Shown: positions 16,794 to 24,865 of the stretch, piece by piece | How positions within the stretch are numbered: position 1 is the first letter of the stretch | How the letters are laid out: each line of letters starts with the position of its first letter | Assembly (NCBI RefSeq): GCF_014323705.1 | Contig: NZ_JABVEC010000017.1 | Span: 1-64,000, forward strand | DNA: 64,000 nt | Direction: 5' to 3' | Origin: Actinomadura alba | Lineage (GTDB): Bacteria > Actinomycetota > Actinomycetes > Streptosporangiales > Streptosporangiaceae | Translations under genes and position numbers: made by a program | Notes under the pieces: model-generated | The model's input: only the letters and a program-made list of their open reading frames with translations | What the model was told of the DNA's origin: nothing | The model's database searches: none

Positions 16794-17573
16794 ATGGGTC
16801 GCATGGTCCCCGCGGTCGGCCGAGCGCTCGACGTGCTCGAGCTCTTTCTGGATCGCCCCACCCTGTCCGCACCTGACATCACCGAACGGCTGGGACTGCC
16901 CCGTACGACCGTGCACGAGCTGGTCACCACGCTGGTGGAACGCTCCTACCTCGTCCCGGTGTCCGGCCAGCCGACCCGTTACCGGCTCGGCCTGCGGCTC
17001 TTCCAGCTCGGCAGCGTGTTCGCCGACCGGCTCGACCTCGCCGCCGAGGGTCGCGAGGCCGCCCTCAAGGTGGCGGCCGAATGCGACGAGACCGTCCAGG
17101 TCGCGGTGCTCGACGGAACCGACGTGGTCTACGTCGCCAAGGTGGACAGCACCCACCCGGTGCGCATGGTGTCGGCGGTCGGGCGGCGGCTGCCCGCGCA
17201 CTGCACCGGCCTGGGCAAGATGCTGCTCAGCGGCCTGGGCGCCGAGGCACTGGACGCCCGGTATCCGCGCGACCGGAAGCTCCCCGGCATGACGCCGAAC
17301 AGCATCACCTCGCCCGCGCGGCTGCGCTCCCATCTCGGCGAGGTGCGAGCGCGGGGTCTGGCCTATGACGACTGCGAGTCCAACGAGGCGGTCCATTGTG
17401 TGGCGGCGCCCGTCTACGACCACACCGGCGCTATGGTCGCGGCCATGAGCATCTCGGTACCGACACTTCGATGGAACGACGACCGGCGGCGGGAGTGGGG
17501 AGAGCTCGTGCGCGAAGGGGCCGCCGGCCTGTCCGCGCGGCTCGGTCACCGCGGCGGTGGGGACAGGGCATGA
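16794..17573 (+). CDS. IclR-family transcriptional regulator
   Basis: 259-residue regulator. The winged HTH (about 8-70) includes DITERLGLPRTTVHELVTTL. The effector domain has DVVYVAKVD, GRRLPAHCTGLGKMLLSGL and YDDCESNEAVHCVAAPVYDHTGAMVAAMSISVP split along the usual strands. The ATG at 16794 has GAGG upstream, and the stop overlaps the SMP-30 start (ATGA). It probably represses the divergent U32-like/sugar-uptake genes and its own operon in response to a sugar acid or lactone product; that is inferred from context. Confidence 0.93.
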   Translation: MGRMVPAVGRALDVLELFLDRPTLSAPDITERLGLPRTTVHELVTTLVERSYLVPVSGQPTRYRLGLRLFQLGSVFADRLDLAAEGREAALKVAAECDETVQVAVLDGTDVVYVAKVDSTHPVRMVSAVGRRLPAHCTGLGKMLLSGLGAEALDARYPRDRKLPGMTPNSITSPARLRSHLGEVRARGLAYDDCESNEAVHCVAAPVYDHTGAMVAAMSISVPTLRWNDDRRREWGELVREGAAGLSARLGHRGGGDRA

Positions 17574-18421
17574 GCGGCACCGAGGTCGAGGTCGCCGTCG
17601 CCGCCGGCGCGGAGCTCGCCGAGGGCCCTACCTGGGATCCCGCCACGGGCCGCCTGATCTGGGTCGACATCCTCGGCTGCATGATCCACACCTATGATCC
17701 GGGCACCGGCCAGGACGCCTCACGCGGCACCGACCAGCACGTCGGCGCCGCCAAGCCGCGCGAGGAGGGCGGGCTCGTGGTGAACCTGCGCGACGGCATC
17801 GGGCTGTACGAGCCCGAGGGGACCTTCCGGTGGCTGGCCGAGCTCGCCAGGGAGGGGGTCCGCGGCAACGACGCCGCCATCGCGCCCGACCGGTCGCTGT
17901 GGGCCGGCACGATGCGCTACGACCAGGTGCCCGGCGGAGGTGCGCTCTACCGCGTCGCCCCCGGCGGTGAGGTCACGACCATCCTCGACGACGTGACGAT
18001 CAGCAACGGGCTCGGGTGGAGCCCCGACGAACGGCTCATGTACTACATCGACACCCCGACCGGACGGGTGGACGTGTTCGACTACCACGGCGAGACGGTG
18101 ACGAACCGGCGACCCTTCACCCTCGCCGGCGAGGCCGCCGGCGACGGCCCCGGCCTGCCGGACGGGCTGACGGTGGACGCCGACGGGTGCGTCTGGGTGG
18201 CTCTCTACGGTGGCGGCCGCGTGCACCGCTACACGCCCTCGGGGCAGCTCGACCGGGTGATCGAGGCACCGGCGGCGAACACTACGGCGTGCGCCTTCGG
18301 AGGCCGTGACCTCACCGATCTCTACATCACGTCCGCCCGCTCGGACGAGCCGCTGAGCGGATCGGTGTTCGTGGTGCCGGACGCCGGGCAGGGACTGCCC
18401 TCCCCCGCCTACGCCGGATGA
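17570..18421 (+). CDS. SMP-30/gluconolactonase-family sugar lactonase
   Basis: 283-residue six-bladed beta-propeller of the SMP-30 family, which hydrolyses aldonolactones using a divalent metal. Metal and active-site regions are visible as ELAEGPTWDP (Glu ligand), RGNDAAIAPD (Asn), ISNGLGWSPDE (Asn) and GLPDGLTVDADG (Asp). Position 55-65 shows GAAKPREEGGL where relatives usually have P...G. The start overlaps the IclR stop, so the pair is one operon. With the dehydrogenase-type genes of the wider region it fits oxidative sugar catabolism (sugar to lactone to acid). Confidence 0.92.
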   Translation: MSGTEVEVAVAAGAELAEGPTWDPATGRLIWVDILGCMIHTYDPGTGQDASRGTDQHVGAAKPREEGGLVVNLRDGIGLYEPEGTFRWLAELAREGVRGNDAAIAPDRSLWAGTMRYDQVPGGGALYRVAPGGEVTTILDDVTISNGLGWSPDERLMYYIDTPTGRVDVFDYHGETVTNRRPFTLAGEAAGDGPGLPDGLTVDADGCVWVALYGGGRVHRYTPSGQLDRVIEAPAANTTACAFGGRDLTDLYITSARSDEPLSGSVFVVPDAGQGLPSPAYAG

Positions 18422-18500
18422 GCCCGGACACGCCGGATGAGCCGGATGAGACCGCCCGGACGCGCCGGATGAGCCCGGACACGCCGGATGAGACCGCCCC
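18408..18500. repeat. 14/26-bp tandem repeat overlapping the SMP-30 3' end
   Basis: Repeats of cgccggatgagcccgga with a shortened form gccggatgagacc extend from the last codons of the SMP-30 gene into the spacer. The stop codon lies within the first unit, so expansions here could alter the C-terminus. Confidence 0.8.
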
Positions 18501-18521
18501 CGACGACGCGCCGTCCGGTCG

Positions 18522-19205
18522 TCAGACGATCTCGACCTCGGCGTTGATCACGCCCCGGCGCGCCCCCAGCACCGCCTCGGCGGCGGTGACCAGCTGGGCG
18601 AGCCGGAACACCTCGGTGCGGTGGAACGGCGGCGCGCCGGTGCGCGCGACGACCAGTACCAGCTCACCGTCGGCGATCGGTGCGATGGTGTACTGCGTTC
18701 CGTCCTTGGCGGTGAAGGACCGCGGCCGGACCGGATTCACGTCGGGCACGTCGATGTCGCCGAATGCGCCGACGCTGGAGTGCAGGACGACCGCGTCGTC
18801 CGGCCGCCGTTCGCCGCCCTCGGCGGCGGGCCGCCCGGGACGCAGCAGCCCGGCCCAGTCGGCGCTGAGGATGGCGGGGACGGCGTCGGTCAAGATGACG
18901 AGCCCGCCGTCGGGGTTGGCCGCGAGCTGCCCGATCAGTGCCGCGTCCGGGAAGGCACCCTGCGGCTCGGCCGTCGGCCACACCCCGATGATCTCGACGC
19001 CGGGGATGGATGCGAGCCCGTCACAGAGCCGCTCGATGCCCGCCCCCGACGGCCAGGCCACCGTGAGGTCGTCGAGGGCCCGGCCGACGTCTCGCTCCAG
19101 GACGACCATCTGCACCACGTCGGCGCCGGCGGCGCCCAATGTTCTGGCGACCTTGCCCAGCGATCCCGGCCGGTCCGGTAGCCGAACGCGAACTCTCAGC
19201 AACAT
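18522..19205 (-). CDS. ACT-domain protein
   Basis: 227-residue cytoplasmic protein. The N-terminal 75 residues form an ACT domain (LLRVRVRLPDRPGSLGKVARTLGAAGADV, split here as DRPGSLGKVARTL followed by the second strand VVQMVVLERD). The remainder is a conserved actinobacterial region with no catalytic motif I recognise. Such proteins are thought to sense amino acids. The ATG at 19205 lies next to an AT-rich spacer. It is single and divergent from the GrpE/Hsp70 set; a link to that set is not shown. Confidence 0.8.
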   Translation of the reverse strand: MLLRVRVRLPDRPGSLGKVARTLGAAGADVVQMVVLERDVGRALDDLTVAWPSGAGIERLCDGLASIPGVEIIGVWPTAEPQGAFPDAALIGQLAANPDGGLVILTDAVPAILSADWAGLLRPGRPAAEGGERRPDDAVVLHSSVGAFGDIDVPDVNPVRPRSFTAKDGTQYTIAPIADGELVLVVARTGAPPFHRTEVFRLAQLVTAAEAVLGARRGVINAEVEIV

Positions 19206-19614
19206 TGTTTACCCCCGAAATAAGAAGGAATGGCGCGACTATGCTGCGTCATACATATTTCATATCTGTTGCCTGCTCGTATCATCGCTGAGAAACACGG
19301 CTCCCGCCACCCTGAACCACCCCCTGAGCTGCGGCGGACCGCCCAAGGCTGTTGCCGTCGCGGCAGCGGTTCAGCGAGCGGGCCGCCGTTGTCGATCACG
19401 ACCGAGCGGTCATGAACGGTGCCGATGCCCGCCGGTTCCGAGCCGTCGGCCGGCCGTCCGCCCGGCCTCTTCCGGCTCGGCACATTCGATCGATCGGTGG
19501 TCCGGTTCGGCTTTCCCACCAGGGCCCCCGCGGCACGGAACGGCCAAGAACACGGCCAAGAACATGGACAGAAAACCTTACGCCGAGCGTTACTGCTCGT
19601 TAGGGTTGCTGCCC
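19206..19614. other. 409-bp spacer between ACT gene and GrpE/Hsp70 set
   Basis: No gene is supported here. The left end is unusually AT-rich (ccgaaataagaaggaatgg, catacatatttcatat) and probably carries the ACT-gene promoter. Near the right end are two direct copies of cggccaagaaca (about 19541-19563) and a small hairpin CGAGC-6-GCTCG (19584-19599) just ahead of the GrpE-like gene. I saw no HAIR- or CIRCE-like heat-shock operator. Confidence 0.6.
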
Positions 19615-20202
19615 GTGTCGAGTGCACAGGATCCGCCTGCCGAAGAGGGGCCCGCCGACATCGACGGGGTCATGGCGGAGCTCGGCGAGATCGGCTCGGC
19701 GCTCGCCGAGCTCACCCGGATGGTCGGCCGCGACAGCGAGCGCGCCGCGCACCGCGAAGCGATCATCGACCGCTTGCACGAGGACAACCAACTGCTGCGC
19801 CGAGGCGAGCTGCAGGCCATGTACGAGCCGGTGCGCGCCGCCCTTTACCGCCTGCATGACATGACCAAGCGCGAGTCCGAGCGCTGGGCGGCGCCGGAGC
19901 CGCCCGATCCGGTCCACATCGCGCCGCTGCTGGCCGCCGTCACCGACGAGATCGCCGAGGCGCTCGCCCGCTCCGGCGTCGAGCGCTTCACCGTCGAGCC
20001 CGGCGACCTCTACGACCCCGCGCGGCACCGGCCGGTCGCGACCGAACCGGTCGACCGGCCCGAACTCGACGGCACCGTCGTCAGCGCCCGTACGGACGGT
20101 TTCACCCGTTGTGAACGGGTCGTACGGCGCGCCGAGGTCGTCGTCGCTCGGTTCAAGTCCGACGACCGTGAGAACATCTCGCCTGAACCCGACCCCGAGT
20201 AG
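19615..20202 (+). CDS. GrpE-like nucleotide exchange factor
   Basis: 195-residue protein. Residues 1-75 are acidic and coiled-coil forming (DIDGVMAELGEIGSALAEL, then REAIIDRLHEDNQLLRRGEL). The C-terminal part matches the GrpE beta domain: LDGTVVSARTDGFTRCERVVRRAEVVVAR. It should catalyse ADP release from the Hsp70 encoded nine bases downstream. I chose the GTG at 19615; an in-frame ATG at 19564 would add 17 residues that do not look conserved. The middle (ERWAAPEPPDPVHIAPLLAAVTDE region) differs from housekeeping GrpE, so this is a dedicated partner and not the general GrpE. Confidence 0.82.
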   Translation: MSSAQDPPAEEGPADIDGVMAELGEIGSALAELTRMVGRDSERAAHREAIIDRLHEDNQLLRRGELQAMYEPVRAALYRLHDMTKRESERWAAPEPPDPVHIAPLLAAVTDEIAEALARSGVERFTVEPGDLYDPARHRPVATEPVDRPELDGTVVSARTDGFTRCERVVRRAEVVVARFKSDDRENISPEPDPE

Positions 20203-20211
20203 GTGGAAAAG

Positions 20212-21795
20212 ATGGCTGTCTACGGGATCGACCTGGGCACGACGTACTCGTGCATCGCCTCCATCGACGAAGTCGGCCGCCCCACGGTCCTGCGCAACCT
20301 CGAGGGCACCGACACCACACCGTCCGTCGTCTACTTCGAGTCGGGCGACAACGTCGTCGTCGGCGCCGCGGCCAAGGACACCGCCGTACTCGAACCGGAC
20401 AACGTCGTCAGCCTGATCAAACGGGACATGGGCCGCGACCTCACCCGGCCGGTCCACGGCTTCGAGTACACCCCCGAGGAACTGTCGGCGTTCATCCTGC
20501 TCAAGCTGGCCACCGACGCACGCACCACCACCGGCGAGGACGCCCGTGACGTCGTCGTCACGGTCCCCGCCTACTTCGGCGCCGCCGAGCGCGACGCCAC
20601 CCGCAAGGCCGGCCGCATCGCCGGGCTGAACGTCATCGACATCATCTCCGAGCCGATCGCCGCCGCCATCACCTATGGCGTGCTCAACCCGGAGCAGGAC
20701 CGCACGATCCTCGTGTACGACCTCGGCGGCGGCACCTTCGACACCACGGTCATCGCACTCAAGGGCGGCCACATCGAGGTGGTCTGCACCGACGGCGACC
20801 ACGAGCTCGGCGGTGCCGACTGGGACGAGCGCCTGGTGGAGTACCTCGCCGAGCGCTTCCGAGCCGAGCACCCCGACGCGGGCGATCCGCTCGACGACAA
20901 GCAGACCGAGCAGCAGCTCCGCCGCGACGCCGAGGAGGCCAAGAAGGCGCTGACCTCCCGTACCCAGCACACCGTGCGGGTGATGCACGAGGGCCGGGTC
21001 GCCGCCGTCGAGGTCTCCAGGGAGAAGTTCGAGGAGATCACCAAGGACCTGCTGGACCGTACGGTGGAGATCACCGGCCGCACCCTCGCCACCGCGAGCG
21101 AGAAGGGCGTCTCCGACTACGACGACCTCGTGCTCGTCGGCGGGTCGACGAAGATGCCCGCGGTGGCCGCCCGGCTCGAGACCGAACTCGGCCTGCCGCC
21201 CAAGCTGCAGGACCCCGACCTCGCGGTGGCCAAGGGCGCCGCCCTCTACGCCTTCGAGGAGACGTTCCGCAGGCTTCTGCTGCAGGGCGCAGAGGAGCGG
21301 GCCGAGGAGATGGCCAGCCGGGCCGGGCTCTCCGCCGAGCAGCAGCGTCAGATCGCCAACCGCCAGATCAAGACGGTGGCCTCGCGCGCCTTCGGCATCG
21401 TGGTGCTCGACCGGGCCAACAACCTCGAGCAGGTCGCCCATCTGGTGCACGCCAACGACGAGCTGCCCGCGGCCCGCACCGAGGACTTCTTCACGGTCAA
21501 CGACGACCAGACCGCCGCCGACGTGCGGGTGATGGAACAGGCGGGTGCCGCCGAGTCGGCGGAGGTGACCGACAACACCGAGATCGCCACCGGGGTCATC
21601 AAGGTGCCGCCGGGCAAGAAGGCGGGCTGGCCCATCGAGGTCACGTTCGCGCTCGACGCCTCCGGCCTTCTGCACGTCACCGCAGTCGAGAAGGAGACCG
21701 GCGAGCGGCTCGAGCTGACGGTCGACGTGGGCGGCATGTCCGAAGAGGACGTCGAGCGCTCCCGCGCGGCCCTGTCCCGCGTCCAGGTGAGCTGA
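20212..21795 (+). CDS. short Hsp70-family ATPase chaperone
   Basis: 527-residue Hsp70. The ATPase domain is complete: phosphate-1 GIDLGTTYSCIA, connect-1, phosphate-2 VYDLGGGTFDTTVI and adenosine motif LVLVGGSTKMPAV. The substrate-binding beta-sandwich follows (FGIVVLDR to LLHVTAVEKETGERLELTV), but the sequence ends soon after, so the long helical lid of DnaK is missing. ATG at 20212 with AGGTGG five bases upstream. No DnaJ gene is present in the cluster. Together with the GrpE-like protein it forms a dedicated Hsp70 switch, presumably acting on the products of the next four genes. Confidence 0.92.
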   Translation: MAVYGIDLGTTYSCIASIDEVGRPTVLRNLEGTDTTPSVVYFESGDNVVVGAAAKDTAVLEPDNVVSLIKRDMGRDLTRPVHGFEYTPEELSAFILLKLATDARTTTGEDARDVVVTVPAYFGAAERDATRKAGRIAGLNVIDIISEPIAAAITYGVLNPEQDRTILVYDLGGGTFDTTVIALKGGHIEVVCTDGDHELGGADWDERLVEYLAERFRAEHPDAGDPLDDKQTEQQLRRDAEEAKKALTSRTQHTVRVMHEGRVAAVEVSREKFEEITKDLLDRTVEITGRTLATASEKGVSDYDDLVLVGGSTKMPAVAARLETELGLPPKLQDPDLAVAKGAALYAFEETFRRLLLQGAEERAEEMASRAGLSAEQQRQIANRQIKTVASRAFGIVVLDRANNLEQVAHLVHANDELPAARTEDFFTVNDDQTAADVRVMEQAGAAESAEVTDNTEIATGVIKVPPGKKAGWPIEVTFALDASGLLHVTAVEKETGERLELTVDVGGMSEEDVERSRAALSRVQVS

Positions 21796-21799
21796 GTCC

Positions 21800-22161
21800 A
21801 TGGCCTCGCTCCGCTCGGCGGTTCGCGGGCGCCTCGTCGCGCGGTCTTCCCTCGTCACGTGCTCGCTCGTACCTCGCTCCGCGCGCTCCTCAGTCCAGAC
21901 CGCGCGCGCCCGCTCAGAGCCCATGGCCTCGCTCCGCTCGGCGGTTCGCGGGCGCCTCGTCGCGCGGTCTTCCCTCGTCACGTGCTCGCTCGTACCTCGC
22001 TCCGCGCGCTCCTCAGTCCAGACCGCGCGCGCCCGCTCAGAGCCCATGGCCTCGCTCCGCTCGGCGGTTCGCGGGCGCCTCGTCGCGCGGTCTTCCCTCG
22101 TCACGTGCTCGCTCGTACCTCGCTCCGCGCGCTCCTCAGTCCAGACCGCGCGCGCCCGCTC
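21800..22161. repeat. 123-bp tandem repeat, three identical copies
   Basis: Three head-to-tail copies begin at 21800, 21923 and 22046. The first two are identical along their length and the third matches them until about 22161. The unit is 41 codons, so all six frames stay open or closed together, and apparent long reading frames across it are artefacts. It contains several short inverted elements (gcgcggtct/agaccgcgc; gagcgg/ccgctc). It fills almost the whole gap between the Hsp70 gene and the Fn3-like gene. Confidence 0.97.
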
Positions 22162-22190
22162 ACGGGGGCATATTCGATAAGGGGATCGGC

Positions 22191-24863
22191 CTGAACTTCG
22201 ACGACCACTACAAGCGGGAGGTCCTCGAACCGGCGCGCAACGCCGGGGACCAGCCGCCAGAGGATCTGCGGGTGCGCTACCAGCTGCGCGACCCGCTGTC
22301 CCCTCAGGACGTCGCGGCTCAGGTCAAGCTGGTGCGGCAGTGCTGGCGCCGGGCCCGCGGCCAGCTGAAGTACCGCAAGCTCATCGACCGGCTCGAAGCC
22401 GAGCACCGCGAGCTCGCGCCCGTCTTCGCGGCCGCCGAGCGCGGTGACGCCGGCCCGTTGCGCGCCCGGCTGCGCGGCGGCACGGAGCGCACGGAGCGCC
22501 GGCGGTCCGACGCGAGGGCACGCCTGCTCGACGCCGCCGGGCCGCTGCGGCTGCTGTCGCCGGGCGACCTGGAGGCCATCGCGCGGTCCAGCGGCTTCGC
22601 CCGCGCAGAGCTGGAGTCGTTCCTGACGACCGAACGCGTCGAGGTGCGCGAACCCGACCCGCTCCCGGCGTCCGCGCCGTACCAGGGTTATCTCAAGGCG
22701 CGCGAGTCCCTCGCCGTGCTGGGTCACCGGCATCTCGCCGACTTCCTGTTCGGCGCGCGGCTCACCGGTCCGATGCGGGTGATGGGCGGTTTCCAGGCGC
22801 CCGGAGTGCGGCTGGACGCATCGGTGGTGGCGTCCGTGTCCGCCGACTGGGCCCGGCGGCCGAGGGACACCAGCTCCACCAACGCCGAGACGGTACTGGC
22901 TGCGCTGCGCTCGGCCCTCGGCGGCGACACCGGCGACGGCGCGCGACTGGCCGAACTGGTCCGGTACGACCTCGTGGACCGGCTGCGGGAACGGCACCGG
23001 CAGCGCGCCTCCGAACGGGCGCTTCTTCGGTACGCCGTCGACGGCCTCGGCATCGAGCCGGGTGAGGCCAGGCGCCTGGTCTTCGCCGTGCTGAGAGAGA
23101 GCGGCCCGGCGGGCGGCCTGGCCGGGCGGCTGCGTGAGCTGCTCGACGCCGGCGCGGTGCACGCCGCGGCCCTGCTCGCCGACTCGGCCCTCCCCGCCGC
23201 GGGCGAGGCCGAACGGGCCGGTGCGCAGAGCGCGGCACGGCGGGAGGCCGAGAGCGCCGAGGTACTCGCGGCCGAGGCGCGTGAGCGGCTCTCCACCGCC
23301 GTCAGGCTGCGCGATGAGGCCGTGGAATGCCCCGACCCGGACCGGGCGTGGCGGCTGCTCGCCGACGCCCTGCATCTGGTCCGCGACCTGCCCGGTGCGG
23401 AAGATCACCAGCGACGGCTTCCGCCGCGGCCGGTCGCGGAGGCCGCCGCCACCGTCGACGCCGGTGGCACGGCCGTGCGCCTGAGCTGGAGCGAGTCACC
23501 GTCGAAGGTGGGTGACATCGGCTACCGCGTCGTACGCCGGCGCGGCCGGCCACCGCGCGACTCGGCGGACGGCGAGATCATCGCGAGCAGCGGCACGGGC
23601 GCCTACGACGGCCGCCCGCCGGTCAACGTGCCGCTCTTCTACGCGATCATCGCCCGGCGGGGCGACACGGCCGCGGCCCCCGCGGTGGCCGGTCCCGTCC
23701 TGGTACGGCCGGAACCGGCCGAGGTGGAGCTCGTGGCCGGCGACGGGGTCGTCACGGGCCGGTGGCGGTGCCCGCCCGCGGCCGCCCGGGTGCTCGTCAC
23801 CCGCGACGAGGCCTCGGTGGACCTGCCGAGGGTGGTGGTCCGGGCCGACCGTGAGGGCTTCCGCGACGCGGTCAGGAACGGGACGACCTACCACTATCGC
23901 GTGGCCGCCGTCTATCTCGACGAGTCCGGCCGTGAGGTGACGACCCCGGGTGTACGGGTGTCCGCCAGCCCGAGTGCGCCGCCCGAGCCCGTGGCCGGGT
24001 TCACGCTGGAGCCCGATCCGGGCGAGGCCGGCCGGCTGCTCCTGGGCTTCGACCCGCCCCGGCGCGGCACCACCGAGTTCGTCCTGCTCGCCGGTCCGCC
24101 GCCCTGGCCGCACGGCACCGTCGTGCCGCTGGCCGAGGTGCGCCGGGCGGGCCGGGCCGTACCGGCGACGCCGACCGCGAACGGGCTCGCGGTACGTCCC
24201 GGCGCGAGCGGGGTGCTGCTCGCCGTCACCGTCTCGGGCGAGGCGGCCGCGGTCGGGACTCACCGCCGGCACGTGAACCTGCCGCCGCCGAGCAATGTCG
24301 TCGCGCGGCGCCACGGGGCGACGGTGCACGTCGGTTTCGACTGGCCGCCCGACGTCGCCGAGGTCGAGCTCACCTACCAGGTGGGCGGCTCCGATCCACG
24401 CCGAACTCTGATCACCCGGGCCGCCTACGAGGCGCAGGGAGGGGTGCGGCTGGCCGCGCCCGAGACCCGGCAGGTCGACGTACTCGTGGCCTCGAGTGGC
24501 ATGGGCGGCGAGGCCCGCGTCGTCGGCGCGCCGGTACCCGTGATGGTGTCCCCGCGATCCCTCGTGGACTACGACCTGCGCCTGACCGGGCCGCCCTGGC
24601 GCCGCACCCTCGTGGTGGCGCTCCGGTCCGAGGAGCCGGTGCGCGTCCCGCGCCTGCTGCTCGTGCTGCGCGAGGGCCGCGTGATGCCACAGCACCCGGG
24701 CGACGGAGATACCGTCGCGTCCTGGGACGAACTGGAGGTTCCGGTGGAGCTGTCGTTGCCGCATCCCCGGCGGGCCGGGTCGTTCTGGCTGCGCTGCTTC
24801 GCCGCCGATGATGAGATCGAGCTGAGCGACCCACCGGTCCGCCGCCTCCAGATGAAGGGCTGA
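22191..24863 (+). CDS. large protein with Fn3-like domains, component of the Hsp70/GTPase set
   Basis: About 890 residues. The N-terminal half (1-415) is alpha-helical and charged, rich in Arg/Glu/Ala (ERAGAQSAARREAESAEVLA), with no enzyme motif. The second half holds three or four beta-sandwich repeats of fibronectin-III type, e.g. GTAVRLSWSESPSKVGDIGYR, RVLVTRDEASVDLP and TTYHYRVAAVYLDESG. There is no signal peptide or membrane segment, so it is cytosolic and probably a scaffold. The best start is a CTG at 22191 with AAGGGGA upstream (NFDDHYKREVLEPAR follows); a GTG at 22272 also has a GAGGA. Its stop is 2 bp from the GTPase gene. Confidence 0.75.
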   Translation: MNFDDHYKREVLEPARNAGDQPPEDLRVRYQLRDPLSPQDVAAQVKLVRQCWRRARGQLKYRKLIDRLEAEHRELAPVFAAAERGDAGPLRARLRGGTERTERRRSDARARLLDAAGPLRLLSPGDLEAIARSSGFARAELESFLTTERVEVREPDPLPASAPYQGYLKARESLAVLGHRHLADFLFGARLTGPMRVMGGFQAPGVRLDASVVASVSADWARRPRDTSSTNAETVLAALRSALGGDTGDGARLAELVRYDLVDRLRERHRQRASERALLRYAVDGLGIEPGEARRLVFAVLRESGPAGGLAGRLRELLDAGAVHAAALLADSALPAAGEAERAGAQSAARREAESAEVLAAEARERLSTAVRLRDEAVECPDPDRAWRLLADALHLVRDLPGAEDHQRRLPPRPVAEAAATVDAGGTAVRLSWSESPSKVGDIGYRVVRRRGRPPRDSADGEIIASSGTGAYDGRPPVNVPLFYAIIARRGDTAAAPAVAGPVLVRPEPAEVELVAGDGVVTGRWRCPPAAARVLVTRDEASVDLPRVVVRADREGFRDAVRNGTTYHYRVAAVYLDESGREVTTPGVRVSASPSAPPEPVAGFTLEPDPGEAGRLLLGFDPPRRGTTEFVLLAGPPPWPHGTVVPLAEVRRAGRAVPATPTANGLAVRPGASGVLLAVTVSGEAAAVGTHRRHVNLPPPSNVVARRHGATVHVGFDWPPDVAEVELTYQVGGSDPRRTLITRAAYEAQGGVRLAAPETRQVDVLVASSGMGGEARVVGAPVPVMVSPRSLVDYDLRLTGPPWRRTLVVALRSEEPVRVPRLLLVLREGRVMPQHPGDGDTVASWDELEVPVELSLPHPRRAGSFWLRCFAADDEIELSDPPVRRLQMKG

Positions 24864-24865
24864 GG

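Noticed and set aside
19600-22104. An 834-codon reading frame on the minus strand across the Hsp70 gene and the triplicate repeat
   Set aside because: It is the mirror of the Hsp70 coding frame plus the 123-bp repeat, which stays open because the unit is a multiple of three. Its sequence shows no family pattern.
21800-22161. Reading the 123-bp triplicate as a CRISPR array
   Set aside because: There are no unique spacers; copies are directly adjacent and identical.
21800-22180. A 126-codon plus-strand frame with 41-residue repeats, looking like a repeat protein
   Set aside because: It consists only of the DNA repeat, has no ribosome site and is Arg/Ser-biased. It is better treated as non-coding.
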